Assembly: GCF_023913735.1 (NCBI RefSeq)
Contig: NZ_JAMXBH010000018.1
Span: forward strand, 1 to 64,000
DNA: 64,000 nucleotides
Direction of reading: 5' to 3'
DNA from: Pseudarthrobacter raffinosi
GTDB lineage: Bacteria > Actinomycetota > Actinomycetes > Actinomycetales > Micrococcaceae
The notes under the pieces were generated by a model, which saw nothing but the letters and a program-made list of their open reading frames with translations, made no database searches and was not told the DNA's origin. Below are positions 33,617 to 41,999 of this stretch, one piece after another. Within the stretch, counting starts at the first letter, position 1. Each line of letters starts with the position of its first letter. The position numbers and the translations under genes are program-made.

Positions 33617-34528
33617 ATGAGCGTTCGGCAGGTATCCGCGACGCGGGAGGCCACGCTGCGGCGGCACATAGTTCCAACCGGGCTGGGCTCGTGCACGGTG
33701 CGTGTCCAGCAGGGCACCGGAGGCGGGTCCCCGGCGTCCGGCACAGCGGAGGTGTATCTTCACGGCGCCGCGGGATCCTGGACCACTTTTGAGCCGCTGC
33801 TTTCCGACGCTTCGCCCCGCGATCGTGTCCTGATTGATCTGCCGGGCTGGGGCGAATCCACCAAGGGAGCCAGGCTGGAACACTTCGGCATCGAGGCGAT
33901 GGCACGCGCCGTCACTGAGGTGCTGGCCTTGCTCGGCTACCCGCAATGGCACCTCGTGGGCCACTCCATGGGAGGCTTCCTGGCGTTGCATATTGCCGCG
34001 GCATGGCCGGAACGGACCGCGAGCGTCGCCGCCATTTCGGCCACGACATTCGGCGTGTCCGAGGCCGCCCGCAAGCCGCTGCTCAGTCTGTCCCGATTCC
34101 CGGCGTTTGTCGGCATGAGGCTGCTCATGCGCTCACTGGCGGCCCTGGGTCCGGCAGGGCCGGCCCTGGTCCGTGCAGTCGGCGCAACCCCCGTGATGGG
34201 ACCGTTGACGGCACCGCTGTTCGCCGATCCCGCAGGCATGTCCGAGGGGGTGATCCGCGGGCTCGGCCGTGGCGCCCGTCCGGCCAGCTTCTCCGCGGCT
34301 GCCCGGGCAGTGGCGCACTACGACTTTGACCAGTGGCGCGGCATCCGCTGCCCCGTGCTGGCGACCCGCGGGGACACTGATGTGTTCACGTTTCCTTCCG
34401 ACCTGGACCGGCTGGCCGCCACAATTCCGAACGTCAGGACTGTGACGATCCCGCGCTGCGGCCACTTCGCCAACGTCGAGCAGCCGGAGCACGTGCAGCA
34501 ACTGCTCGAGGGCCTGTGGTCACTGTGA
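33617..34528 (+). CDS. Alpha/beta hydrolase
   Basis: 303 residues from ATG 33617 behind AGAGGAAGG. Oxyanion-hole segment VYLHGAAGSW (residues about 46-55). The nucleophile elbow is GHSMGG with S117. The acid is in ATRGDTDVF (about 253-261) and the histidine in PRCGHFANVEQPEH (about 276-289). It has a helical cap between residues 145 and 230. The substrate is unknown. The gene is monocistronic; its stop faces that of the GPP34 gene with only 10 bases between. Confidence 0.85.
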   Translation: MSVRQVSATREATLRRHIVPTGLGSCTVRVQQGTGGGSPASGTAEVYLHGAAGSWTTFEPLLSDASPRDRVLIDLPGWGESTKGARLEHFGIEAMARAVTEVLALLGYPQWHLVGHSMGGFLALHIAAAWPERTASVAAISATTFGVSEAARKPLLSLSRFPAFVGMRLLMRSLAALGPAGPALVRAVGATPVMGPLTAPLFADPAGMSEGVIRGLGRGARPASFSAAARAVAHYDFDQWRGIRCPVLATRGDTDVFTFPSDLDRLAATIPNVRTVTIPRCGHFANVEQPEHVQQLLEGLWSL

Positions 34529-34538
34529 AGGCGTTGAA

Positions 34539-35324
34539 TCACAGGTTTGCGGCTTCTTGCTCCGCCAGCCTGATCATACGAAGTTCGTCCTCCACCGCGC
34601 GGGACGGCCAATAGTCCTTCGACAGCTCAGTTGCCCGGGTCAGATCTGCCGCCGGGAAGAGCTTGCCGAGCATTCCGGCCGCCTGAAGCAGGGCGATCAG
34701 CACTATGGTCCTCGCATCGGGCGCCTTGGAATCAGGCTTGGCAGCAGGGGCCCCGGCACCAGGCTTCGTGGAATCGGGCGTCCCTGCGTCAGCCGTCCCC
34801 GCATCACTGGTCCCCGCATCAGAGCCGGCATCGGTCGCCGTGGTATCCGGCGCCTCGAGATGGGACGGCGCACCGCTGAGTGCGGCCTGGATCTTTTCCA
34901 GGAGCGCCGACTCCGGAGCGTGATCCTTCTCCGGGTACCGCACGGCCCGGAACCGGCCCAGGTGCTTTTCGCCGACATGTTCTACGATGCCCAGTGACGC
35001 CATGCCCTCGTAGACACGCTGCACTACGGCGCGGCCCTCCAGCATGCCTACCCACCCCTTGGGAGTGTGGGGCCGGGATTTGCCACGGATGACTTCCAGC
35101 TCGCGCTGGAAGTCCGTTGCCGGGGCGTCGCCGGTGGCCCTGATGCGCTTCCCCTGCAGCTCGATCGCACCGATCAGGTCCAGCTCGGCCAATATTGCCC
35201 CTGCCACAGTGGTCCTGAGTGCGAACACCGGCACTTCAGGTTTGCCGTTCAAGTCGTTCGTTGCCAGAAGGAGGAAGGCCTGGGGAAGGTTCAGCTCCGC
35301 CGCCTTCGGTGTTTCAGCGTCCAT
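34539..35324 (-). CDS. GPP34 (Golgi phosphoprotein 3)-family protein with a repetitive acidic insert
   Basis: 261 residues from ATG 35324; a GTG at 35357 would add 11 residues and no clear ribosome site decides. The N-terminal half matches the GPP34 domain: LNLPQAFLLLATNDLNGKP, then LRTTVAGAILAELDLIGAIEL and KGWVGMLEGRAVVQRVYEGMASLGIVEHV. The C-terminal helix pair (RTIVLIALLQAAGMLGKLFP ... SRAVEDELRMIRLAEQEAA) completes it. Between them, residues about 162-200, is a DAGT/PDS-rich low-complexity insert. Bacterial members are thought to be peripheral membrane proteins binding anionic lipid; the function is unknown. Confidence 0.82.
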   Translation of the reverse strand: MDAETPKAAELNLPQAFLLLATNDLNGKPEVPVFALRTTVAGAILAELDLIGAIELQGKRIRATGDAPATDFQRELEVIRGKSRPHTPKGWVGMLEGRAVVQRVYEGMASLGIVEHVGEKHLGRFRAVRYPEKDHAPESALLEKIQAALSGAPSHLEAPDTTATDAGSDAGTSDAGTADAGTPDSTKPGAGAPAAKPDSKAPDARTIVLIALLQAAGMLGKLFPAADLTRATELSKDYWPSRAVEDELRMIRLAEQEAANL

Positions 35325-35378
35325 ACGAACATGGTGGCCCTGTTGGGCGCCCACCACAATGAGGATTTACAAAGGCGA

Positions 35379-35412
35379 GCGGACGACGGCGGGACCTCCT
35401 GCCGTCGGACGC
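35379..35412. repeat. Intergenic palindrome, copy 6 (imperfect)
   Basis: GCGGACGACGGCGGGACC followed by an imperfect complement (CTGCCGTCGGACGC). It lies at the broken end of the SDR remnant 35407-35535 and upstream of the GPP34 gene. It is the only copy not close to the 3' end of an intact gene. Confidence 0.7.
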
Positions 35413-35535
35413 AAGGATGGCCCCGTTGATGTTGGTGATGGTGGGGCCGGGGTCCACTGCATTGAAGCGCAGGCCCTTGGGCCCGTACATCACGGCCGAG
35501 TTCCTGGTCAGGCCAAGGCTGGGCAGGTGGCCGCC
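35407..35535 (-). pseudogene. Internal fragment of a short-chain dehydrogenase gene
   Basis: The minus strand encodes LGLTRNSAVMYGPKGLRFNAVDPGPTITNINGAIL, which is recognisably the segment after the catalytic Tyr-Lys of an SDR (compare ...GLTRNTAxxYGPKGIRVNAVAPG...). The Rossmann loop, the catalytic residues and the C-terminus are absent. The fragment runs directly into the palindrome at 35379-35412. Confidence 0.65.
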
Positions 35536-35548
35536 TGTAGACGTGTGC

Positions 35549-36358
35549 TCAGCGCTGGACCAGCGCATGTATGCGTCGGGAGATTTCTTCGCCTGCCAGG
35601 ATGCCGCGGGCATCGGTGACGCGCAGGTGATCCCTGCGGAAGTCGACGTCGGCGAGTTCTCCGTGGGAGGGACGGAAGGCGACGTCAGCTTCGGCCAGCA
35701 TCGGCCCGTCCAGCAGCGAATCCCCGGCGGCGATCACCCGGGAGGCCCCAGTCCGCCGGGCGACTTCTGCGACGGCGCTGTTCTTCGTCACCGCGTGCGG
35801 CACACAGTAGAGCTTGCGGCCCTGGACGGACACCGTCCAGCCGAGCGAGGCACACCATGCGTCCAGCTCCCGCACGAATTCCGCGGGCATGAGCTCCCGG
35901 TCCACGATGGCGTAGAGGAAGAGCTCTTCGGCCTGGCGCAGCCGGAGAATCCAGGACCGGTAGGCCTCCCGGGACAAAAATTCCTCGATGACGGCCAGCG
36001 GCGCCGAGCCCTCCGAGACCCGTTGCCCGACTGTGGTCTGCCACTCGATGTCCGGCTCGCCGTTCTTGAGCAGGACACCGCCGTTGGTGGTGACCGCGTA
36101 TTCAGGCACGGCACCGGGCAGCCGGACCCGCCGGTACTGGGCCTCGGTCCGGGTGGTCACTGGGACGAAGATGGTTGTCCGGGTCAGTTCGAGCAGCAGC
36201 CGCTCGGCGGTGCGGGTCATAAACGAGATCGGCACCCCCTCGTGGAGCTCCGCAACCACCATGTCCGGTGCCAGGTGGTCGGGGACGTCCAGAAAGAAGG
36301 CCTTCGCGGAGTAGATGAGGGTCCGGTCAAGGTCCGAGGCCAGCAGGACGGAATTCAC
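35549..36358 (-). CDS. HAD-superfamily hydrolase of the Ter cluster
   Basis: 269 residues. HAD motif I is ASDLDRTLIY (residues about 7-16) and motif II VPVTTRTEAQYRRV; a lysine follows in TKNSAV, and motif IV is AAGDSLLDGPML (about 216-227). The cap domain sits between motifs II and III. Its start overlaps the stop of the upstream large gene by four bases. HAD phosphatases of this type are regular members of Ter-linked biosynthetic clusters together with the phosphoribosyltransferase/StiP proteins and the CitE-like lyase. It is last in the operon. Confidence 0.82.
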   Translation of the reverse strand: MNSVLLASDLDRTLIYSAKAFFLDVPDHLAPDMVVAELHEGVPISFMTRTAERLLLELTRTTIFVPVTTRTEAQYRRVRLPGAVPEYAVTTNGGVLLKNGEPDIEWQTTVGQRVSEGSAPLAVIEEFLSREAYRSWILRLRQAEELFLYAIVDRELMPAEFVRELDAWCASLGWTVSVQGRKLYCVPHAVTKNSAVAEVARRTGASRVIAAGDSLLDGPMLAEADVAFRPSHGELADVDFRRDHLRVTDARGILAGEEISRRIHALVQR

Positions 36359-38901
36359 AGGGCGGCCGCCGCAGTGACTCCATCGGCGCCGGATACCCCG
36401 CTGAACGTCGGATCGATGAGCCCCACGCAGCTGAAGGGCAGGTGCGGCACCTCCAGCACCGGTACATCGCGCTGCTGAGCCAGCAGCAGGATGTGGGCTA
36501 TCTCGGGCGCGGCATCAGGACGCACCAGGATCTTCCACGGCACCCTGCGCAGCAGCACGCGTGTTGTCTCGCCGACTCCGGGTTTGATGAGGTTCAGGTC
36601 GTCGATCCCGTGTTCCCGGCCGAGGCTTTCCACGGCGAGCCTGCCGGCCCAGGTGGGCGTCCGGTCCGCGGCCAGCAGCGCCCCGGCTTCTGCCCGGGCG
36701 AACGGTTCGACGGTTGGGAAATGGCCAGAGACGGCGGCCAAGAACTCCCGCGAGACGTCGTCACCGCGCAGCTGGTGGTAAAACTTGGCCCCGTGGAAGT
36801 CGTCGGGGCCGATGAACTCCGTGTTGAAGACCGTGCGGGACACGAGCCCGGACACCGTCGAGTTCAGGCAGGCGGAGGGTATGAGGTAGTCCTCGCGCGT
36901 GCCGTACATGGCGGCGCAGTGCCCGGGATCGGCGAGCACGGCGAGGTCCTTGGGGAAGGCAACACCGTCGGTTTCGGCGAAGCGGTCGAGGCCGGCCGAG
37001 AGCTCGCGGGTGATCGCGCCCTTTCCGGTCCAGCCGTCCACAAAGAGGATCTGCTCCGGGTCATGGTGGGCGGCCAGGTATCGCAGGGCCGTCTGGTCCG
37101 GCCCGACGCCGCGCACGATGCTCATCGTGTAGTGGGGAAGGTCGATGCCGTGGATCTGCTGGGCCCAGCGGCGCATCAGGATGCCGACCGGTGTGCCGGC
37201 CCTGGCCAGGGAAACCAACACAGGCCGGTTCCGGCGCGCGGCCAGCGCCATCTCGGTCACGGTGCCCACGGCCTGCGCGACGCGCGCGGCGGAGCCTTTC
37301 AAGGCGTCCCGGTACAGCTGCTGGTACTGCTGCGAGGGCGAATATTCGATCGGCAGGGACTCTGCATAGCTCGCCCTGCCCGATTGCATCGCGGCTTCAC
37401 GATCGGCCGCGGGCGCTTCCAGCGCGGCATCACCGATGTCCTTGAGCAGCCAGGTGACTTCCTCGGGCGCGTAGGAACCGAACGCCGGTCCGGCCAGCGG
37501 CGCCGGGAGGATGGGTGAGGCGGGCAGGAGGACGACGACGACGCTGCAGACGGCGCTGAGCCCCTCCGTCACGCTGCCGGGACCCGAGAGAACCTCCGCG
37601 GGGGTTCCAGGTTCGGGCATCAGGACGATCGTGCCGAATCTGCGGCCGGCGGGGGAAACATTGTGGGCGAAGCGCACACCGGGGCCGTCCACGGTGACGT
37701 CATGGCTGGTGAACCGCACCGTGCCGGTGATGGCGTAGTCCGGGCGGTCCAGGGCGACGATGGGCGAGCGGGTGGTGGTGGAGAACCGGACGCCGCGGTC
37801 CGGATTCAGCCGGTCCAGTGCATCGGCCACGGCCAGGGGCACGTGGATGAACTCCTCGCTGCCCAGGACCAGAACGGACTCCGCGGCAGCCGCCTGCGGA
37901 AGCATCCGGTGGATCGATTCCGCGATGCCGGCCAGGGTGGCCGCCGCGGGGGCGCCGCCGTTGCCGAACCGGTCGCTGCGGACAGCTGCGCCGTCTGCCG
38001 CGGGCTTGAGGAAGGTCACCGTTCCGGGTGCCGAATCGGGGGTTGCCGGCGCCTGCGGCAGTGCCGCCACCACCTCCTCGGCGCGCTGGAGAATGTCCGC
38101 GCCCAGGGTGATCTGCCCAGTGCCCAGGGCCACTACCCGGATGCGGGTTCCGAGCCGTTCCGCCAGTTCGTCGAACCGGGCCCGGTCCCCCGCTGTCCGC
38201 AGGTCCACGAGCGCAGCCACCGTGTAGCTGGGATGGGGAGCCAGGGCGTGGAGTTCGGTGATGGTGTTGATGATCGTGGCCCCGGTGCTGAGTTCGTCGT
38301 CCACCAGCACCACCGGTTCCGGGGCGTTCAGGCGCCGCGGATCCGTGGGCAGCAGCCGGTGTGAGGTGGCGTGCGAATGTGATTCCTCGAAGGACCCGTA
38401 GGCGGCGGCGCCCGCCGGGGCGTGCCGGGAGGAATGGATGTAGTACGAGCCGATCGTGTCAGCAACAAGCCGTCCCAGTCCGGTGGCGGTCTCCGCGTAG
38501 CCGATGGTGATGATCTGCTGGTTGCGGGTCTTCAACCCGGCGAGCTGCAGACGGAGGCTCTGCAACGCGGCTCGCCGGCCGCCGTCGTGCGTTTCCCCGC
38601 GCAGGAGCGCGGCGAGCCCGGCCGCAATGGTCGGAGTGACGGATACGGATTCCGGGGTGGCGGACAGAGCCTCGCCGACGAGCACTCCCAGCAGCTCACC
38701 GGCGGCTATGACCAGCCCGGGTTCAGAGGGGACGTGTTTGCCGAGCACCCGGGACACCAGGAGGTGGGCCCGCTTGGGGTTGCGGCGCAGTGCCAGTCCC
38801 ACCAGGTCCTCGACCGGCAGCAGGCTCGCGGAGTGGTCCGTCGTGATGCCGACGCCGAGGGCGTCCCGCACAAAACCGCCGGTCCAGATGTCCTGGCTCA
38901 A
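36355..38901 (-). CDS. Phosphoribosyltransferase/TRSP - StiP-like fusion protein of the Ter cluster
   Basis: 848 residues. The N-terminal part has a PRTase core with GYAETATGLGRLVADTIGSYYIHSSRH (residues about 135-161) and the phosphoribosyl-binding loop VVLVDDELSTGATIIN (about 198-213). A TRSP-like region follows to about 470. The C-terminal half matches the StiP/second-PRTase type: EYSPSQQYQQLY, RPVLVSLARAGTPVGILMRRW, QILFVDGWTGKGAITREL and ADPGHCAAMYGTREDYLIPS. It ends with a PELOTA-like segment (ETTRVLLRRVPWKILVRPDA). These parts are often separate genes in other Ter clusters; here they form one frame. A nucleoside-like metabolite has been proposed for such clusters; the reaction is unknown. 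Confidence 0.8.
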   Translation of the reverse strand: MSQDIWTGGFVRDALGVGITTDHSASLLPVEDLVGLALRRNPKRAHLLVSRVLGKHVPSEPGLVIAAGELLGVLVGEALSATPESVSVTPTIAAGLAALLRGETHDGGRRAALQSLRLQLAGLKTRNQQIITIGYAETATGLGRLVADTIGSYYIHSSRHAPAGAAAYGSFEESHSHATSHRLLPTDPRRLNAPEPVVLVDDELSTGATIINTITELHALAPHPSYTVAALVDLRTAGDRARFDELAERLGTRIRVVALGTGQITLGADILQRAEEVVAALPQAPATPDSAPGTVTFLKPAADGAAVRSDRFGNGGAPAAATLAGIAESIHRMLPQAAAAESVLVLGSEEFIHVPLAVADALDRLNPDRGVRFSTTTRSPIVALDRPDYAITGTVRFTSHDVTVDGPGVRFAHNVSPAGRRFGTIVLMPEPGTPAEVLSGPGSVTEGLSAVCSVVVVLLPASPILPAPLAGPAFGSYAPEEVTWLLKDIGDAALEAPAADREAAMQSGRASYAESLPIEYSPSQQYQQLYRDALKGSAARVAQAVGTVTEMALAARRNRPVLVSLARAGTPVGILMRRWAQQIHGIDLPHYTMSIVRGVGPDQTALRYLAAHHDPEQILFVDGWTGKGAITRELSAGLDRFAETDGVAFPKDLAVLADPGHCAAMYGTREDYLIPSACLNSTVSGLVSRTVFNTEFIGPDDFHGAKFYHQLRGDDVSREFLAAVSGHFPTVEPFARAEAGALLAADRTPTWAGRLAVESLGREHGIDDLNLIKPGVGETTRVLLRRVPWKILVRPDAAPEIAHILLLAQQRDVPVLEVPHLPFSCVGLIDPTFSGVSGADGVTAAAAL

Positions 38902-40148
38902 TTCATGCTCGCTTCCAGAAGGTCAACGTAAGTGATGTTCTCCGCGGCAACGCCGAAGGCTGCGGCACGCAGCAGCGTCTGGCCGGCCCAGGCCTGATGG
39001 GGCTTCATCTCATTCATCTTGTTGCCGTACGGCGAGGCCGAGGCGCCGCCGCCGTTCTTGCCGGCGATCTCCAGCGCGTCCACGTATTCCTCGTGGCTGA
39101 CGACGCACATGGCATGGACCAGCGGGACATGGGTGGGGTGAATGACCGTCTTGCCCAGCAGCCCGTTGGCCAGGTCCAGTTCGATTTCGCGGATCAGCCC
39201 ATCGAGGTTGGCCGTCAGAATCCGATCGCGGAGGGGCATCTCATTTGCGTCGGCGAAGGGAGTGCGCCGCAGCAGGGGACGCAGCACGCGCTCGCTGTTG
39301 CTGTAGTGCTCCCAGACCGGGCCGGAGATCACGAATCCGTTGTCCGGCCGGCCCAGCATATTCACGATGTCCCCGATCACGGAGGCCACCACCTTGACGT
39401 CATAAATGGTCAGGTCCCGGGAGCGGCGCAGGCCGAAAGCACTGGACATGTCCGTGGCGCCCACGCGGACGGCCAGGACATCCTCCTTGTTGGCTTGCAG
39501 CACGTCGCAGATACCGGACAAAGTCCTGGCCCGGGTCTCGCCGTGGATCACGAGCGGAGATTCCATGATGGGCATGATCCGCAGCCTGCGGCCGCCCCCG
39601 CGTGAAGCGTTGATGGTATGCAGGGCATCCAGGAACCGCTGGGCCTGGCCGGTCTCATTCTCGAACTTCGGAATGACAAAGCCCACCAGCAGGTCCAGTG
39701 CCTTACCGCAGCGGCTGGCCAGGCTCAGCATCTGTTCCGGCGTGCGGACCCGGAGAAACAGCAACGGCCCCTCGTCGGAGTGGAAGGCGCCGACAGCGTC
39801 GCTGCCGCTGTCGCCACTCCTGTCGTCGTCGCTGCCGATGCCGCTCCCGCGGCGCGGCCCGGCGGAACCGGCATGCAGCCGGGTCAGCGTGTTCACGACG
39901 TTGGTCTCTGCAGAGTCCACCGCATCATCGGCGATGGAATCCTCGAGGCAGATCACCATGCTCAGGCAGCCGCGGGCAGCCTGTTTGCGGATATCCTGAG
40001 CCAGGTTCGGGCGGTCCGCCGGAGTGTAGAGCGTGGCGCCCAAGGCCACGGCCAGCACCGCTGGCGCCGAGCCCAGGCTCAGCTCCTGCGGAGCGATGTG
40101 GAAAAGGCGCGAGGCATTCTCGTCGCTAAGAAAACTGAAATGGCGCAT
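38898..40148 (-). CDS. HpcH/HpaI aldolase / citrate-lyase-beta-like protein of the Ter cluster
   Basis: 416 residues. CitE-like TIM-barrel elements: ATLYTPADRPNLAQDI (residues about 38-53), MVICLEDSIADDAV (about 63-76, with the metal-binding acids), FLRVRTPEQM, FVIPKFENE, LRIMPIMESPLVIH and LAVRVGATDMSSAFGLRR. A Gly/Ser/Asp-rich insert lies around residues 92-117. The start is ATG 40148. It overlaps the downstream StiP/PRTase gene by four bases. Such CitE-like proteins co-occur with PRTase and HAD genes in Ter clusters and are thought to form or cleave a C-C bond in an unknown metabolite. Confidence 0.82.
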   Translation of the reverse strand: MRHFSFLSDENASRLFHIAPQELSLGSAPAVLAVALGATLYTPADRPNLAQDIRKQAARGCLSMVICLEDSIADDAVDSAETNVVNTLTRLHAGSAGPRRGSGIGSDDDRSGDSGSDAVGAFHSDEGPLLFLRVRTPEQMLSLASRCGKALDLLVGFVIPKFENETGQAQRFLDALHTINASRGGGRRLRIMPIMESPLVIHGETRARTLSGICDVLQANKEDVLAVRVGATDMSSAFGLRRSRDLTIYDVKVVASVIGDIVNMLGRPDNGFVISGPVWEHYSNSERVLRPLLRRTPFADANEMPLRDRILTANLDGLIREIELDLANGLLGKTVIHPTHVPLVHAMCVVSHEEYVDALEIAGKNGGGASASPYGNKMNEMKPHQAWAGQTLLRAAAFGVAAENITYVDLLEASMN

Positions 40149-40157
40149 GCCGTCCCG

Positions 40158-40910
40158 TCAGTGTCCCTGCCGACGGGCGGCAGCGTTGGTGGTCATGGAA
40201 AAGCCGAATTCCTGCCAGAGCTCGGCGGCGTCGGCGCGGGCCGGCACCGGTTCGGCGCGCAGCTCGATGACTCCATCGATCGCGGTCAGGGACAGGATGT
40301 ATCTGAGCTCCCCGCTGGCCGCGGGCAGCGTCACGGTGCCGCCGTCGAAGATCTCCACGGTCAGCGGGGCCGAAGGCTGTCCGATAAAAAGCGACCGGCG
40401 CAGCTCGCGGATATGCCGAAGTGCCACGACGGCGGTCCCGTCCATGTAGCCCACAAGCGGGCGGTTTCCCGAGCACTTGATGGAAGTGCCGGAGACGGCG
40501 CCGTCCACGGTCATTGCCCCGGTCACGCGTTCTGGGCTTTCCCATGCCGCCGAGGTTGCCCCCGTCACCAGCAGGCTGCCAATCGCCGACTGGCGCCGGT
40601 CGAGGCGGATCATCGGTGTCTGGGCGTTGAGCAGCCTCGTCTCGCCGATCCCGGGAGCCGGAAAGAGCCTGGTGGGCCGGGTCTCGGCTGCCGGCCGGGC
40701 TCCGGCCCATGGGGTCGCCGCTGACGTGGCTGGTGCTGGTGATGTGGGCGCGGACGATCGGCTTAGGGACAGCGACGTCACGGCCGCAGGGGACACCGGA
40801 GACGACGGCGGCGCTGTCGCCGGGGCGGATGTTTCAGCGCGGGCGGCCGGCTTGACCCGGCGGCTGAGGTACGTGATGTCCGTGCGGGTGCTGGACCTGT
40901 TCAGTGCCAT
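40158..40910 (-). CDS. Uncharacterised protein of the Ter cluster
   Basis: 250 residues. The first 90 residues are Pro/Ala/Ser-rich and probably disordered. The remainder (MIRLDRRQSAIGSLLVTGATSAAWES ... LVGYMDGTAVVALRHIREL ... LTVEIFDGGTVTLPAASGELRYILSL) is predicted mostly beta and could be a small beta-sandwich related to ter accessory proteins. I cannot name a family. It lies three bases after the TerD-like gene and nine bases before the lyase gene, clearly inside the operon. Confidence 0.6.
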   Translation of the reverse strand: MALNRSSTRTDITYLSRRVKPAARAETSAPATAPPSSPVSPAAVTSLSLSRSSAPTSPAPATSAATPWAGARPAAETRPTRLFPAPGIGETRLLNAQTPMIRLDRRQSAIGSLLVTGATSAAWESPERVTGAMTVDGAVSGTSIKCSGNRPLVGYMDGTAVVALRHIRELRRSLFIGQPSAPLTVEIFDGGTVTLPAASGELRYILSLTAIDGVIELRAEPVPARADAAELWQEFGFSMTTNAAARRQGH

Positions 40911-40913
40911 CGC

Positions 40914-41465
40914 CTAGACATCGAACCGGAAGTCGGCTGCCACGCCGCGCAGGCCAGTCGTGTAGCCCTGGCCCAGGGCCCGGAACTTCCAGTCTTCGCG
41001 GTGGCGGTACAGTTCGCCGAACATCATGGCGGTGATGTTGTCCTGCGGGGACTGGGGAATATCGAAGCGCACGAGCTCCTGATTCTGTGCGGTAGCCACC
41101 CGGATGTACTGGTTGCGGATGGCGGAGAAGGTGCCGGGCCCGCGGAGATCGGGGTCCACGTAGACAATGAACGTAATCTTGGCGACGCCGGCCGGCACCA
41201 GGGACAGGTCGACGTCGATCTGCTCCTGGTCCTCGGTGCCGGCGAAGGCCACCGAGCCCTCCGGGCTGGCGATCTGGTTGAAAAACACCAGGTGATCGTT
41301 CGAGACGGCACGGCCGCCGGCGTCGCACATGATCGCCAGCGGAACCAGCTCGGACTGGGGCCCCCGGCTGGGAATGGACTGCCAGCCCAAGCCGACCAGG
41401 ATCTTGCTCAGTCCCGGGTTCTCGGCCGTCAGCGCGGCGTTGGCCCCGGCCACAAGATTGCCCAT
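40914..41465 (-). CDS. TerD-family protein
   Basis: 183 residues. TerD-domain landmarks: GLSKILVGLGWQSI (residues about 18-31), NDHLVFFNQIASPEGSVAF, DQEQIDVDLSLVPAGVAKITFIVYVD (acidic Ca-binding region), RNQYIRVA, and the C-terminal AMMFGELYRHREDWKFRALGQGYTTGL. The N-terminus differs from the two TerD copies upstream, lacking the LxLxKGxxLSL start. TerD proteins bind calcium and act in tellurite, phage and stress resistance. The start overlaps the stop of the next upstream gene by one base. Confidence 0.85.
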   Translation of the reverse strand: MGNLVAGANAALTAENPGLSKILVGLGWQSIPSRGPQSELVPLAIMCDAGGRAVSNDHLVFFNQIASPEGSVAFAGTEDQEQIDVDLSLVPAGVAKITFIVYVDPDLRGPGTFSAIRNQYIRVATAQNQELVRFDIPQSPQDNITAMMFGELYRHREDWKFRALGQGYTTGLRGVAADFRFDV

Positions 41466-41968
41466 CAGCGGCCTTCCAGACGAAGGCTGGACGGCGCGAA
41501 CTTATCCTCGAGGAACCGGCCGTGGGTGGACAGCTCGGCAATGGCACCGATCCGCACCTGGTTGGCCAGGTCACGAGCTATTTCCTCGAGCGTGGCGAAC
41601 TGTTCCGCCAGCAGCCGCGTCGGCCCGGATTCCTCAGTCCTGGCACTGTCCGGGAGCGCCAGATAAGTGCGCAGGGGATCCGGGATGTAGCTGCAGACGA
41701 TGGAATTCAACAGCACCTGCTGCTCCATCGAAGCCCCCTGCTCGACCATATGGCTCACCAGCGGGCGCAGCACATCGTCGATTTGGCGCAACTGCGAGGA
41801 CACCGACGTCGGCAGCTCAGCGCCGGCCCGCCGGATGGCGCTGCGCAGGTTGTCCAGGGATCCGGCGGTCTGCGCCATCTCGGCGTCGGCCGTTGGCTCG
41901 GGAGCCTGTTCGGTGATGCCCGGCACGGGGGCGCCGCCGAACAGGGAGCCGATGAACTTACCAATCAC
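41465..41968 (-). CDS. Uncharacterised helical protein of the Ter cluster
   Basis: 167 residues. A glycine-containing hydrophobic N-terminus (MIGKFIGSLFGGAPVPG) is followed by a helical body (LDNLRSAIRRAGAELPTSVSSQLRQIDDVLRPLVSHMVEQG ... RLLAEQFATLEEIARDLANQVRIGAIAELSTHGRFLEDKF). I do not recognise the family. It sits between telA and a terD-like gene, 31 bases after telA, and probably works with TelA in place of the XpaC-like partner seen in other organisms. That last point is inference. Confidence 0.65.
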   Translation of the reverse strand: MIGKFIGSLFGGAPVPGITEQAPEPTADAEMAQTAGSLDNLRSAIRRAGAELPTSVSSQLRQIDDVLRPLVSHMVEQGASMEQQVLLNSIVCSYIPDPLRTYLALPDSARTEESGPTRLLAEQFATLEEIARDLANQVRIGAIAELSTHGRFLEDKFAPSSLRLEGR

Positions 41969-41999
41969 TGCGTTACCGCCTGCTGCTTTCCGCCGTCAC

